Assembly: GCA_030529855.1 (NCBI GenBank)
Contig: JAUMWC010000001.1
Location: forward strand, 30,723 to 94,722
DNA from: Gemella sp.
GTDB taxonomy: Bacteria; Bacillota; Bacilli; Staphylococcales; Gemellaceae
Reading direction: 5' to 3'
DNA: 64,000 nucleotides
In this document: positions 47,827 through 54,982 of the stretch, one piece after another
How the letters are laid out: every line of letters starts with the position of its first letter
How positions within the stretch are numbered: position 1 is the first letter of the stretch
Translations under genes and position numbers: made by a program
The notes under the pieces: model-generated
Seen by the model: only the letters and a program-made list of their open reading frames with translations
Databases searched by the model: none
What the model was told of the DNA's origin: nothing

Positions 47827-49280
47827 TATTTAGTCTCCTTTACAACTCTTATTTTTTCTAATAACTCATCTTCTGTTCCCATTAGGAAACATCCTTTTTC
47901 CTTAGCGTATAGAATATGAGATATTACTTCATCCGTGATCAACTCTCCTGGTGCTACAATAGGAATTCCCGGCGGGTAACACATAACCATTTCCCCGGCA
48001 ATTCTTCCCTTACTTTCAGAAATAACAATACTCTCTTTATCTGCAAAGAAAGCTTCTCTCGGTGAAATCATAACATCGGTACTAGCAATATCAAAGATTA
48101 GTAGTCCCTTTTTCTCTTTCTTATAGTTTCTACGAATCTCTGCTAAAGCACTAACTAGTCGCTCGATATCATTTATCTTATCCCCTACTGAAATATAGGC
48201 CAGGATATTAGCTGTATCTCCAAATTCTATTTGAATATTATACTCATCTCTAAGTAAATCATATACTTCAGATCCTGTAAGCCCCAAATCTGTAGTCTTA
48301 ACACATAATTTAGTGACATCAAAATCACATATTCCGTGGTTATCAACAATCTCCGTTGAATAAGCGTAGTAGTCACCTATCTTATTAATCTCATCTCTAG
48401 CATATTGCGCAATACTAGTTACTTGTTTAAAGATATCCAAACCATTTCTAGCTAGGTTAGAACGTGCAAGATCTAGACTTGACATAAGTAAATAACTAGA
48501 ACTTGTAGTTTGTGTCAGGTTAATTATCTGCCTAACATACTCTGTACTCATACTGTCATTGATTAATAAGAATGATGATTGAGTTAATGATCCACCTGAC
48601 TTATGCATAGAAACAGATGCCATATCTGCTCCAGCTGCCATACCAGAAATTGGTAAATTTTCTCCAAAGTACAAGTGAGAACCGTGTGCTTCATCTACAA
48701 GAACCAACATTCCCTTAGAATGTGCTAGTTCTACTATTCCTTTTAGATCTGAACAAATCCCATAATAAGTTGGATTATTTACTAAAATTGCTTTAGCATC
48801 AGGATTATTTTCTATAACTTTTTCTAGCTCACTAAGTGGCATCCCCGTAGAAATTTCTAATTCTTCCTGCAAAGGTGAATCTACGTATACAGGTAGACCT
48901 CCACACATAATCAGCGCATTAATAACACTCTTATGAACATTTCTAGGTAAAATTATTTTTTCTCCCGCCTTAATAGTGGCGTAAATCATATTTTGAACTG
49001 CTCCAGTTGTACCATTAACCATAAAGAAAGCGTGTTTCGCTCCAAAAGCCTCAGCAGCTAGTTCCTCAGCTTCCTTAATTACAGATACTGGGTGACTAAG
49101 ATTATCAAGCATCTTCATTGAATTAGCATCCATCGATACTGCCTGTTCTCCTAAAAAATCTGTAAGCTCTCTACTTGAGCGACCTCTCTTATGTCCAGGT
49201 ACATCAAAAGGGACAACCCGTCTTTGTTTTAATTCTTTTAATGCCTCAACAATAGGCATTCTTTCTTGTGAATTAGACAA
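47826..49280 (-). CDS. speA: Arginine (Orn/Lys/Arg-type) decarboxylase, fold I PLP
   Basis: 484 residues. The start is a TTG at 49280, 9 bases after AGAGGAG; an internal ATG at codon 8 lacks a ribosome site. The PLP lysine is Lys227 in SMHKSGGSLTQSS, the cofactor-binding Asp is in LVDEAHGSHLYFG (196-200), and PFDVPGHKRGR is the usual N-terminal block. The family decarboxylates arginine, lysine or ornithine; agmatinase in the same operon points to arginine, giving agmatine. First gene of the five-gene operon; the leader carries two terminators and candidate small ORFs. Confidence 0.9.
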   Translation of the reverse strand: MSNSQERMPIVEALKELKQRRVVPFDVPGHKRGRSSRELTDFLGEQAVSMDANSMKMLDNLSHPVSVIKEAEELAAEAFGAKHAFFMVNGTTGAVQNMIYATIKAGEKIILPRNVHKSVINALIMCGGLPVYVDSPLQEELEISTGMPLSELEKVIENNPDAKAILVNNPTYYGICSDLKGIVELAHSKGMLVLVDEAHGSHLYFGENLPISGMAAGADMASVSMHKSGGSLTQSSFLLINDSMSTEYVRQIINLTQTTSSSYLLMSSLDLARSNLARNGLDIFKQVTSIAQYARDEINKIGDYYAYSTEIVDNHGICDFDVTKLCVKTTDLGLTGSEVYDLLRDEYNIQIEFGDTANILAYISVGDKINDIERLVSALAEIRRNYKKEKKGLLIFDIASTDVMISPREAFFADKESIVISESKGRIAGEMVMCYPPGIPIVAPGELITDEVISHILYAKEKGCFLMGTEDELLEKIRVVKETK

Positions 49281-49302
49281 TACAAGAATCTCCTCTCTTC
49301 AT

Positions 49303-49354
49303 AACAAAAAACACTTAAACATAGAATTTCCATTACTATGCTTAAGTGTTTATC
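49303..49354 (-). terminator. Intrinsic terminator in the speA leader
   Basis: Minus-strand AAACACTTAAGCATAG and CTATGTTTAAGTGTTT form a 16-pair stem with one G-U, followed by TTTTTT, only about 25 bases before the speA start. A full terminator between promoter and first gene implies attenuation control. Confidence 0.88.
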
Positions 49355-49501
49355 AATCTCTGTACCTAAAAAGCCTACGCAAATAAATGCCTTGGCGTTT
49401 ATATTCTAGTTTAGAACGTTAGAGTCTATATAGCAATCCTTACTTTTACTACTCTTACTAATTGTTTTCACAAGCACAGTAATTTTTAATTACTATGTTA
49501 C

Positions 49502-49541
49502 AAAAAATTTGAGTCACGACTCACGCCGTATCTCCCAAATG
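49502..49541 (-). terminator. Second, upstream terminator-like hairpin in the speA leader
   Basis: Minus-strand ATTTG-GAG pairs with CTC-AAAT, enclosing ACG/CGT, and runs into TTTTTT. It lies about 220 bases before speA and would end a short transcript of the upstream part of the leader. Confidence 0.6.
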
Positions 49542-49606
49542 AACCAACGGTTCACCAGTACATCAAACCTGCTTCCTCTTAAAATTAAACATTAACTTAA
49601 TTTTAA

Positions 49607-49708
49607 TTAAAACAGCAATAAGTTTGGCAAAAAAGTAACTTCGCCTCTCTCGTTCGCAATCTTAACTGCATTTACTATCTTAACATATATAAATTCATAA
49701 TTCAACAT
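49607..49708 (-). CDS. Candidate 33-codon leader ORF upstream of speA
   Basis: ATG at 49708 stands 8 bases after AAAAGGGG, and the frame runs 33 codons to TAA at 49607. The peptide starts MLNYEFIYVKIVNAVKIANE and ends with a hydrophobic PNLLLF. It overlaps the first hairpins of the leader. Against it: a possible promoter (TTGAAT, 17 bases, TAAGAT) lies inside the frame. If translated, it could be a regulatory uORF like those that control ornithine decarboxylase genes in other bacteria. Confidence 0.35.
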   Translation of the reverse strand: MLNYEFIYVKIVNAVKIANERGEVTFLPNLLLF

Positions 49709-49872
49709 TTTTTTATCCCCTTTTCAATTTGTAACACGAATGTTATATAAAATAACTATTATTTCATACGAAAATAACCTATTCTCCTTTATTTAAGTGA
49801 GAACGTTTCAATATTAATTTTAATAAAAATTTTATTTAAATATATTTTCAAGAAAATTTTGAAACAGTTATT

Positions 49873-49901
49873 TTGACAGCGTACTATTTTTTTGTTAATA
49901 T
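49873..49901 (+). promoter_or_regulatory. Sigma-A promoter of the AhpD-like gene
   Basis: TTGACA (49873-49878), 17 bases, TAATAT (49896-49901), 38 bases upstream of the ATG. Confidence 0.8.
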
Positions 49902-49938
49902 GAAGTCATAAATACAAAGTTTAAAGGAGAGAAATATT

Positions 49939-50484
49939 ATGCCAAAATTTGATATTCATACAGTAGAGACAGCTCCAGAAGCTGCTAAACCAGTTATTGA
50001 GACTGTAAAAAAAGAGAACGGATATGTTCCTAACCTAATCGGAATTTTAGCTAACGCACCTACAGCATTAGAAACTTACCGTACTGTTGGAGCTATCAAC
50101 AGACGTACATCACTTGATGCAACTGAAAGAGAAGTAGTTCAAATTACTGCTGCAGTTATCAACGGATGTGGATTCTGTGTTGCTGGACACACTGCTATTG
50201 CTTACAAATTATTAAAATTACCAGAAGAATTAGTAAACGCACTTCGTGAAGTTGCTCCAATCGAAACAGATGCTAAATTAAACTCACTAGCTAGATTTAC
50301 AGTAGCTGTTATGGAAAACAAAGGACGTGTTGATGAAGCAACATTCGCTGACTTCTTAAGCCACGGATACACTAACGAACACGCTCTTGATGTAATTTTA
50401 GGAGTAAGTTTAGCTACATTATGTAACTACGCTAACAATATTGCTGACACTCCAATCAACAAAGAATTACAACCATACGCATAA
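49939..50484 (+). CDS. Carboxymuconolactone decarboxylase / AhpD-like protein
   Basis: 181 residues. It holds the redox motif Cys77-Gly-Phe-Cys80 with VAGHTAIA following (Cys-x-x-Cys-x-x-x-His), the AhpD-like reactive site. The N-terminal part (PEAAKPVIETVKKENGYVPNLIGILANAP) is typical of peroxidase-related CMD proteins. It probably reduces peroxides or a peroxiredoxin. Codon choice (AAC, TAC, GAA) suggests strong expression, in line with its good promoter and AAAGGAGAG ribosome site. Confidence 0.88.
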   Translation: MPKFDIHTVETAPEAAKPVIETVKKENGYVPNLIGILANAPTALETYRTVGAINRRTSLDATEREVVQITAAVINGCGFCVAGHTAIAYKLLKLPEELVNALREVAPIETDAKLNSLARFTVAVMENKGRVDEATFADFLSHGYTNEHALDVILGVSLATLCNYANNIADTPINKELQPYA

Positions 50485-50489
50485 TTTAA

Positions 50490-50533
50490 TAAAAAATAGA
50501 GATTACTCATTCGTGAGTAATCTCTATTTTTAT
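50490..50533. terminator. Bidirectional terminator after the AhpD-like gene
   Basis: AAAATAGAGATTACTCA and TGAGTAATCTCTATTTT pair perfectly around TTCG, a very stable tetraloop-like hairpin. Confidence 0.9.
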
Positions 50534-50542
50534 CTATTTTTA

Positions 50543-50740
50543 TTAAAAAGAAAATTTATACTTCCCTTTTCCTTGTCCCCGAACTGGGATTATAATAGTT
50601 AGTTCTTTCATAATTTTTATTAATTTAGAATAACCAGCTGGTTTTAAATTTGTTATCTCTATTACATCATTTCTTTCCCAATATTTCTTATCATTTAGTG
50701 CCGCGTATAAAAAACTATATGCTCTCAAGAGGTTTATCAT
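50543..50740 (-). CDS. Small winged-helix-like protein or 3' remnant of a broken gene
   Basis: 65 residues with DKKYWERNDVIEITNLKPAGYSKLIKIMKELTII, which looks like a small winged helix, and a final VRGQGKGKYKF wing-like turn. No ribosome site is seen before the ATG at 50740. Upstream, another frame (about 50741-50812) encodes a protein-like stretch ending DKPLESI, and a one-base shift would join the two. I therefore regard it as probably the end of a frameshifted gene. Function unknown. Confidence 0.4.
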   Translation of the reverse strand: MINLLRAYSFLYAALNDKKYWERNDVIEITNLKPAGYSKLIKIMKELTIIIPVRGQGKGKYKFSF

Positions 50741-50812
50741 ATATCATATTAGGATTCTTTATGATTTTCTCTTTTATTTTGACAATATCTTCTCCAATGT
50801 CTACTTTTTTCT
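50741..50812 (-). pseudogene. Possible frame-shifted 5' part of the 50543-50740 gene
   Basis: On the minus strand the frame between two TAG codons reads VDIGEDIVKIKEKIIKNPN and then MIYDKPLESI, with no good start codon, and stops where the next frame begins with RAYSFLYAALND. The fit suggests a single original gene broken by a frameshift. Confidence 0.3.
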
Positions 50813-50820
50813 ATACTTCC

Positions 50821-51219
50821 TTATTTTTTCTCACACATTCTCTTAAAACTATTAAAAAATTCTCGAAAATTTTCTGGATAATCTCCACTTCCAGAAGTAA
50901 CTACATTATAGGTATTCGTAGTAATATGTAATTTCCAACTTCCTATCGGTGGAAAAAATTCCATTCCCATATATTCTTTTTTCCAATCTTTAATATTAAA
51001 ACTTTCAATTTCATTTAAAAATTTATCAATTTTTTTAGTTATCTCAAATCTTTCTCTTTTTTGACCAGAATACTTTTCTTTATAATTTTCAACTTCCTTT
51101 TTCGAATACGAAAACCAATCTATATAATACTTATTTTTTACTTTTGTAAGAACTACATATTCTATCACTTCGCCACGACCACTTGTTTCAACATATTTAA
51201 ATCCTAATAACTTCATCAT
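50821..51219 (-). CDS. Unknown protein with immunity-protein-like ending
   Basis: 132 residues, no membrane segment. I do not recognise the family. The C-terminal part WKLHITTNTYNVVTSGSGDYPENFREFF resembles immunity proteins of polymorphic toxin systems (a W-x-hydrophobic strand, then a Y-P-x-N-F turn and helix). The first codon overlaps the stop of the upstream coiled-coil gene, so the two are translationally coupled. Inference only: it may neutralise or work with that protein. Confidence 0.5.
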   Translation of the reverse strand: MMKLLGFKYVETSGRGEVIEYVVLTKVKNKYYIDWFSYSKKEVENYKEKYSGQKRERFEITKKIDKFLNEIESFNIKDWKKEYMGMEFFPPIGSWKLHITTNTYNVVTSGSGDYPENFREFFNSFKRMCEKK

Positions 51220-51611
51220 TATTTATCTTTCTTAATAGTCATTACTACACCATTTCTTACAACCACTATATGCGATCCTTGATTTACAGAATATTGTCCA
51301 TTACCCAATTTTTTTATTACTTTTTTGTCTTCTTCTGGAAGAATTTTGTCCACAAAATCTTCCATATCAATTTCCATTACTCTTTCCAAATACCTTACTA
51401 TTGCATGTTCTGAAACTGTTATTTCATCACTGTTTTTTGAAAGTGCCTGAATTTTTTGTTTTATCATATTTACAGATTGTTTTTTAGTTGAAATCTCAGT
51501 TTTTATTTGTTTTTCTTTAATCGTCAATGTATTTAATTCTGATTCAACACTAGCTAACATTGATTGTAATTTTTTTAATTCTTCTCTAGAATTTTTCTTA
51601 ACTTTTTTCAT
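51219..51611 (-). CDS. Coiled-coil protein with small toxin-like C-terminal domain (unknown)
   Basis: 130 residues: a Lys/Glu-rich coiled coil (about residues 5-60), then SEHAIVRYLERVMEIDMEDF, KKLGNGQYSVNQGSHIVVV and the last strand NGVVMTIKKDK. The second part resembles small phage-type proteins in which an H-A-x-x-R-x-x-E-R helix precedes strands ending in V-V-x-T-hydrophobic (DUF4258-like, RelE-class folds). Function unknown. GGAGGG precedes the ATG. Coupled with the gene downstream; both look like accessory, horizontally moved genes. Confidence 0.5.
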   Translation of the reverse strand: MKKVKKNSREELKKLQSMLASVESELNTLTIKEKQIKTEISTKKQSVNMIKQKIQALSKNSDEITVSEHAIVRYLERVMEIDMEDFVDKILPEEDKKVIKKLGNGQYSVNQGSHIVVVRNGVVMTIKKDK

Positions 51612-51691
51612 GACTTCCCTCCATAATAATTGTTATTCAGACTCCTACTTTATTTTATTTTAAATACTACCTAATTTCAATTAAATATAAA

Positions 51692-51728
51692 TAAAAAACT
51701 GAATATCTTATTAGATACTCAGTTTTTA
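51692..51728 (-). terminator. Terminator of rlmCD
   Basis: AAAAACTGAGTATCTAA and its complement form a hairpin with a T-run past the rlmCD stop. Confidence 0.8.
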
Positions 51729-51737
51729 CCTATTTAA

Positions 51738-53081
51738 TTAATTTCTCGTTAATAACACGACTGCTTCAACCTGAGGAGTTTGCGGGAACATATCTACGGG
51801 TTGTACTGTTCTTAATTTATATTTCTTAGTTAAGATTCTTAAATCTTTTGCTAATGTTGATGGGTTACACGATACGTAAACTATTCTCTTAGCACCAACA
51901 CTTAATAAGTTTTTCGCTAAGTATCCTAGACCACTTCTTGGTGGGTCTACAATAGCAACATCAAACTTGTATCCTTCTTTTTTAAGTCTAGGTAATACTT
52001 TCGTTGCATCACCTACACCATAGTGACAGTTATCCAGTCCATTTAATTCTGCATTTTCTTCTGCATTTTTAATAGCTTCTTCTACTATATCTATACCGTA
52101 AACTTCTTTACAATCTTTAGCGATATACTGACCAATAGCACCTACACCACAGTAAGCATCTAAAACTGTATCATCTTCACTTAAATCAGCAAATTCTCTT
52201 ACTTTTTCATAAAGATTCTTAGTTTGCATTGGATTTAATTGGAAGAATGAATTAGCAGATAATTTGTACTCTATGTGTCCTACTTTTTCAATAATGTGGT
52301 CAGATCCATATAAGTTAATGTTTTCTGTTCCCATTACTAAGTGGTCTTTATCATTAGTAATATTTAGGATAATAGACTTAACTATTCTTTCACGTTTTAA
52401 TTCTCTTACAACTTTGTCTAATCCATCAATTTTCTTAGAGTTAGCAACAAAAATAACTTGCATATCTCCATTATGGAAAGATACTCTTGTTGAAATATAT
52501 TTGATACCATCATACTTCTTAGAAATTGATACTGGCACCTTGAATTTAGCTATATACTTTTTACATTGTTCAATAATTCGGTTAGCTGCTTCCGTTTGTA
52601 CAATACAGTCCTTTATATCAACAAGTTGGTTCGTACCTTCTTTATATAGACCAGCCACTACTCTTCCTTCTTTGCTTATTGCAACAGGGAATTGATTTTT
52701 GTTACGGTAGTGATACTCTTTAGGAGATGGCATAGTTTTAGCAATCTTGTTCTCTGGATTTTTAATGTTTAAATACTTGTTAAAAGCATCAACAACAATA
52801 TCACGTTTAAATTCTAACTGTTTCTCATACTCAACGTGAGCTAGTCCGTAAGCTCCGGATTCTAAAAATTCTTTTCTTACATTCTCACGTCTGTAAGGTG
52901 ATTTTTCTAGAACAGTAATTAATCTAGCCTTAATATATTTTTCATTTTCTTCTTCAATTTGGCATCTGATTACTTCGTTAGGTAGTGCACCCTTAACAAA
53001 AGTAATTTTTTTACGGTAGTAACCAATACCTTCTCCATTTATTCCGATTTTCTTTATCGTTAATGTTATTTTTTTAGACAT
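51738..53081 (-). CDS. rlmCD: 23S rRNA (uracil-5-)-methyltransferase, RlmD/RlmCD-like
   Basis: 447 residues. An N-terminal TRAM domain (LTIKKIGINGEGIGYYRKKITFVKGALPNE) is followed by the class I methyltransferase: LDAYCGVGAIGQYIA (SAM loop), DVAIVDPPRSGLG, and the catalytic Cys in VYVSCNPSTLAKDL. Single RlmCD enzymes in Gram-positive bacteria make m5U at both 23S positions; whether it does one or two is not seen. I do not see the 4Fe-4S Cys cluster of E. coli RlmD. Confidence 0.92.
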   Translation of the reverse strand: MSKKITLTIKKIGINGEGIGYYRKKITFVKGALPNEVIRCQIEEENEKYIKARLITVLEKSPYRRENVRKEFLESGAYGLAHVEYEKQLEFKRDIVVDAFNKYLNIKNPENKIAKTMPSPKEYHYRNKNQFPVAISKEGRVVAGLYKEGTNQLVDIKDCIVQTEAANRIIEQCKKYIAKFKVPVSISKKYDGIKYISTRVSFHNGDMQVIFVANSKKIDGLDKVVRELKRERIVKSIILNITNDKDHLVMGTENINLYGSDHIIEKVGHIEYKLSANSFFQLNPMQTKNLYEKVREFADLSEDDTVLDAYCGVGAIGQYIAKDCKEVYGIDIVEEAIKNAEENAELNGLDNCHYGVGDATKVLPRLKKEGYKFDVAIVDPPRSGLGYLAKNLLSVGAKRIVYVSCNPSTLAKDLRILTKKYKLRTVQPVDMFPQTPQVEAVVLLTRN

Positions 53082-53123
53082 ATTTCTTCTCGCTTTAATA
53101 TATTTTTAAGAAATTTTAAGAAA

Positions 53124-53147
53124 AAAAGCCCCAAGTGGGACTAATTT
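53124..53147 (-). terminator. Probable terminator of the SE1561-like gene
   Basis: Minus-strand AGTCCCACTTGGGGCT forms a short hairpin (CCC/GGG core) followed by TTTTTTT. Confidence 0.55.
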
Positions 53148-53302
53148 TATTTAATAGTTTTTATCTCATTATCTAGCTCTTCTACTAAAGCTATTAATCT
53201 ATCAATTTGTGTTAAGTCAACACTTTCAGGTTCAATGCTATCTAACTCACTAGCAATGTTTTCAAATTTATTTTTTAACTCATCTAAAATAGTAGCAGAC
53301 AT
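53147..53302 (-). CDS. SE1561-family small protein
   Basis: Start at the ATG at 53302 (MSATILDELKNKFENIASEL), 7 bases after AAGGAG; 51 residues. It is an acidic helical protein ending VDLTQIDRLIALVEELDNEIKTIK, matching the small conserved SE1561-type proteins known from staphylococci and relatives. Function unknown. Its promoter overlaps that of the divergent cls gene. Confidence 0.8.
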   Translation of the reverse strand: MSATILDELKNKFENIASELDSIEPESVDLTQIDRLIALVEELDNEIKTIK

Positions 53303-53345
53303 AATAAACTCCTTAATTGTTCTTACTACCATTATAGTACAATCC

Positions 53346-53374
53346 TTGTCAAATTGCCAACCATTTTATAAAAT
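53346..53374 (+). promoter_or_regulatory. Promoter of cls
   Basis: TTGTCA (53346-53351), 17 bases, TAAAAT (53369-53374). On the opposite strand TTGGCA, 18 bases, TATAAT serves the SE1561-like gene, so the two overlap. Confidence 0.55.
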
Positions 53375-53411
53375 TAACTTATATTTTATAAAGAAATGAA
53401 AGGAAATTTAC

Positions 53412-54914
53412 ATGTATAATCACTTATTTGTCATTAATTTGAGTAGTATAACGTCAATTATTACATCGTTCATCAACACACCTACTCTAATCGCTGCCTT
53501 TTCTTTACTTCATATAGCAATTATATTTGCGACTGTTTTTATAGAAAAGAAAAAAGCATCATCTTCTTGGGCATGGCTACTTGTTTTAATTATACTACCT
53601 TATCTAGGTGTTATTCTCTACTTACTATTAGGAAGATCTATACACAGAGATAAAATCTATCCCTATAGTAAGGATAAAAAAATAGAATTTCAGAAAAAAT
53701 TACTCCAAAGAGATGAACCCTATATTATTAATGACTCTAATGTCGTAGTGAAAAAAAATCAAAATCTTATCAAACTTAATTATCAGTCGAACCAAGCTTT
53801 TCTTTCTACTAACAACGAAATAGAAATCCTTACTGAAGGTAAAGATAAATTTGATAATTTATTTGAAGATATTCGAAATGCTTCATCTTACATTCATGTT
53901 CAGTATTATATAATAAAGAAAGACCACTTAGGTAACCAACTAATCGACTTATTAATTGAAAAATTAAATCAAGGAGTAGATGTATATCTTCTATATGATG
54001 ATATAGGTTCCAGAACACTGAATAGTTTTACACTTAGAAAATTAATAAAAGCGGGAGCTAAAACTAAAAGTTTCTTCAAATCACAATTACCACTAATTAA
54101 TCTACGAATGAACTATAGAAATCATAGAAAACTGGTTGTTATAGATGGGGAAATTGCATATACAGGTGGTTTTAACGTAGGAAACGAATATATTGGATTA
54201 GATAAAAAAATGGGAAATTGGCGTGATACTCACCTTAGAATTAAAGGTGAAGCTGTTTCCTTACTTAATCTTAGATTTATCGATGATTGGAACTCTCAAG
54301 CTTCCAAAAAATCAGACCACATAAAGATTAATGATTATCTCATAAATAAAACTACAACTTCATCAAGTCTCCCTATTCAAATAGTTACATCTGGACCTGA
54401 TGAAGAAATTGATCAAATCAAGTATGCTTACATTAATATGATTAATAACGCTAAGAAATATATCTATATCCAGAGCCCCTACTTTATTCTTGATGAGAGC
54501 ATGATGGATGCTCTTAGAATGGCAATTTTATCCGGAGTTGATGTTAAAATAATGATACCTGATAGAAGTGATCATCCCTTAATACGATGGGGAAATTATT
54601 CTAATGTCGGAAAACTTATTGAAGATGGTGCCACAGTTTATGAATATACTCGTGGATTCCTACACGCAAAAACGATGATAATCGACGATGAAGTTGCTAG
54701 TGTAGGTACTGCTAACTTTGATAACAGAAGTTTCAAACTAAACTTTGAAATAAATACCTTCATTTACGATATTGAAGAAACAAAGAAATTCAGAAAAATC
54801 TTTATGGAAGATACTAGACATTCCACTATATTAAGTCTTGAAAAATATAATAATAGATCAAGATTAATTAAAATGAAAGAATCACTAGCAGAATTAATAT
54901 CCCCTATTCTGTAA
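53412..54914 (+). CDS. cls: Cardiolipin synthase
   Basis: 500 residues: two N-terminal membrane helices (about residues 20-75, with the family's KASSSWAWLLVLIILPYLGVILYLL and LLGRS), then two phospholipase-D HKD motifs, NHRKLVVIDGEIAYTGGFN and LHAKTMIIDDEVASVGTAN. It condenses two phosphatidylglycerols into cardiolipin in the membrane. All catalytic residues are present. AAAGGAAA precedes the ATG. Confidence 0.95.
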   Translation: MYNHLFVINLSSITSIITSFINTPTLIAAFSLLHIAIIFATVFIEKKKASSSWAWLLVLIILPYLGVILYLLLGRSIHRDKIYPYSKDKKIEFQKKLLQRDEPYIINDSNVVVKKNQNLIKLNYQSNQAFLSTNNEIEILTEGKDKFDNLFEDIRNASSYIHVQYYIIKKDHLGNQLIDLLIEKLNQGVDVYLLYDDIGSRTLNSFTLRKLIKAGAKTKSFFKSQLPLINLRMNYRNHRKLVVIDGEIAYTGGFNVGNEYIGLDKKMGNWRDTHLRIKGEAVSLLNLRFIDDWNSQASKKSDHIKINDYLINKTTTSSSLPIQIVTSGPDEEIDQIKYAYINMINNAKKYIYIQSPYFILDESMMDALRMAILSGVDVKIMIPDRSDHPLIRWGNYSNVGKLIEDGATVYEYTRGFLHAKTMIIDDEVASVGTANFDNRSFKLNFEINTFIYDIEETKKFRKIFMEDTRHSTILSLEKYNNRSRLIKMKESLAELISPIL

Positions 54915-54917
54915 AGA

Positions 54918-54946
54918 TTGAGTTTATTTTCAATTTATGCTATAGT
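54918..54946 (+). promoter_or_regulatory. Promoter of the PrsA-like gene
   Basis: TTGAGT (54918-54923), 17 bases, TATAGT (54941-54946), 37 bases before the ATG. Confidence 0.6.
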
Positions 54947-54982
54947 TAATAAATATACTCATAAAGGAGAATTTAATAAAGT

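Larger units (their letters stand above)
49281..49708 (-). promoter_or_regulatory. Long structured leader of the speA operon (class unknown)
   Basis: The 658 bases between speA and the next gene (49939) hold no ordinary gene. On the minus strand about 400 bases before speA contain: a hairpin GGCGAAG/CTTTTTTGCC near 49630-49650; a perfect hairpin TGAACC-GTT-GGTTCA (49540-49554); a terminator-like hairpin with T6 (49502-49541); a hairpin GTAATT/AATTAC near 49480-49495; paired GCC/GGC and AACGC/GCGT blocks near 49370-49400; and the final terminator. The patch 49505-49570 is clearly richer in GC than its surroundings. I could not match it to lysine, T-box, SAM or guanidine elements. The rest (49740-49870) is plain AT-rich spacer. 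Confidence 0.6.

Noticed and set aside
49300..49720. tmRNA, RNase P RNA, lysine riboswitch or T-box in the speA leader
   Set aside because: None of the conserved blocks (tmRNA ends and tag, RNase P GAGGAAAGUC/ACAGAA pair, lysine core, T-box GGGTGGNACC) could be found on the coding strand.
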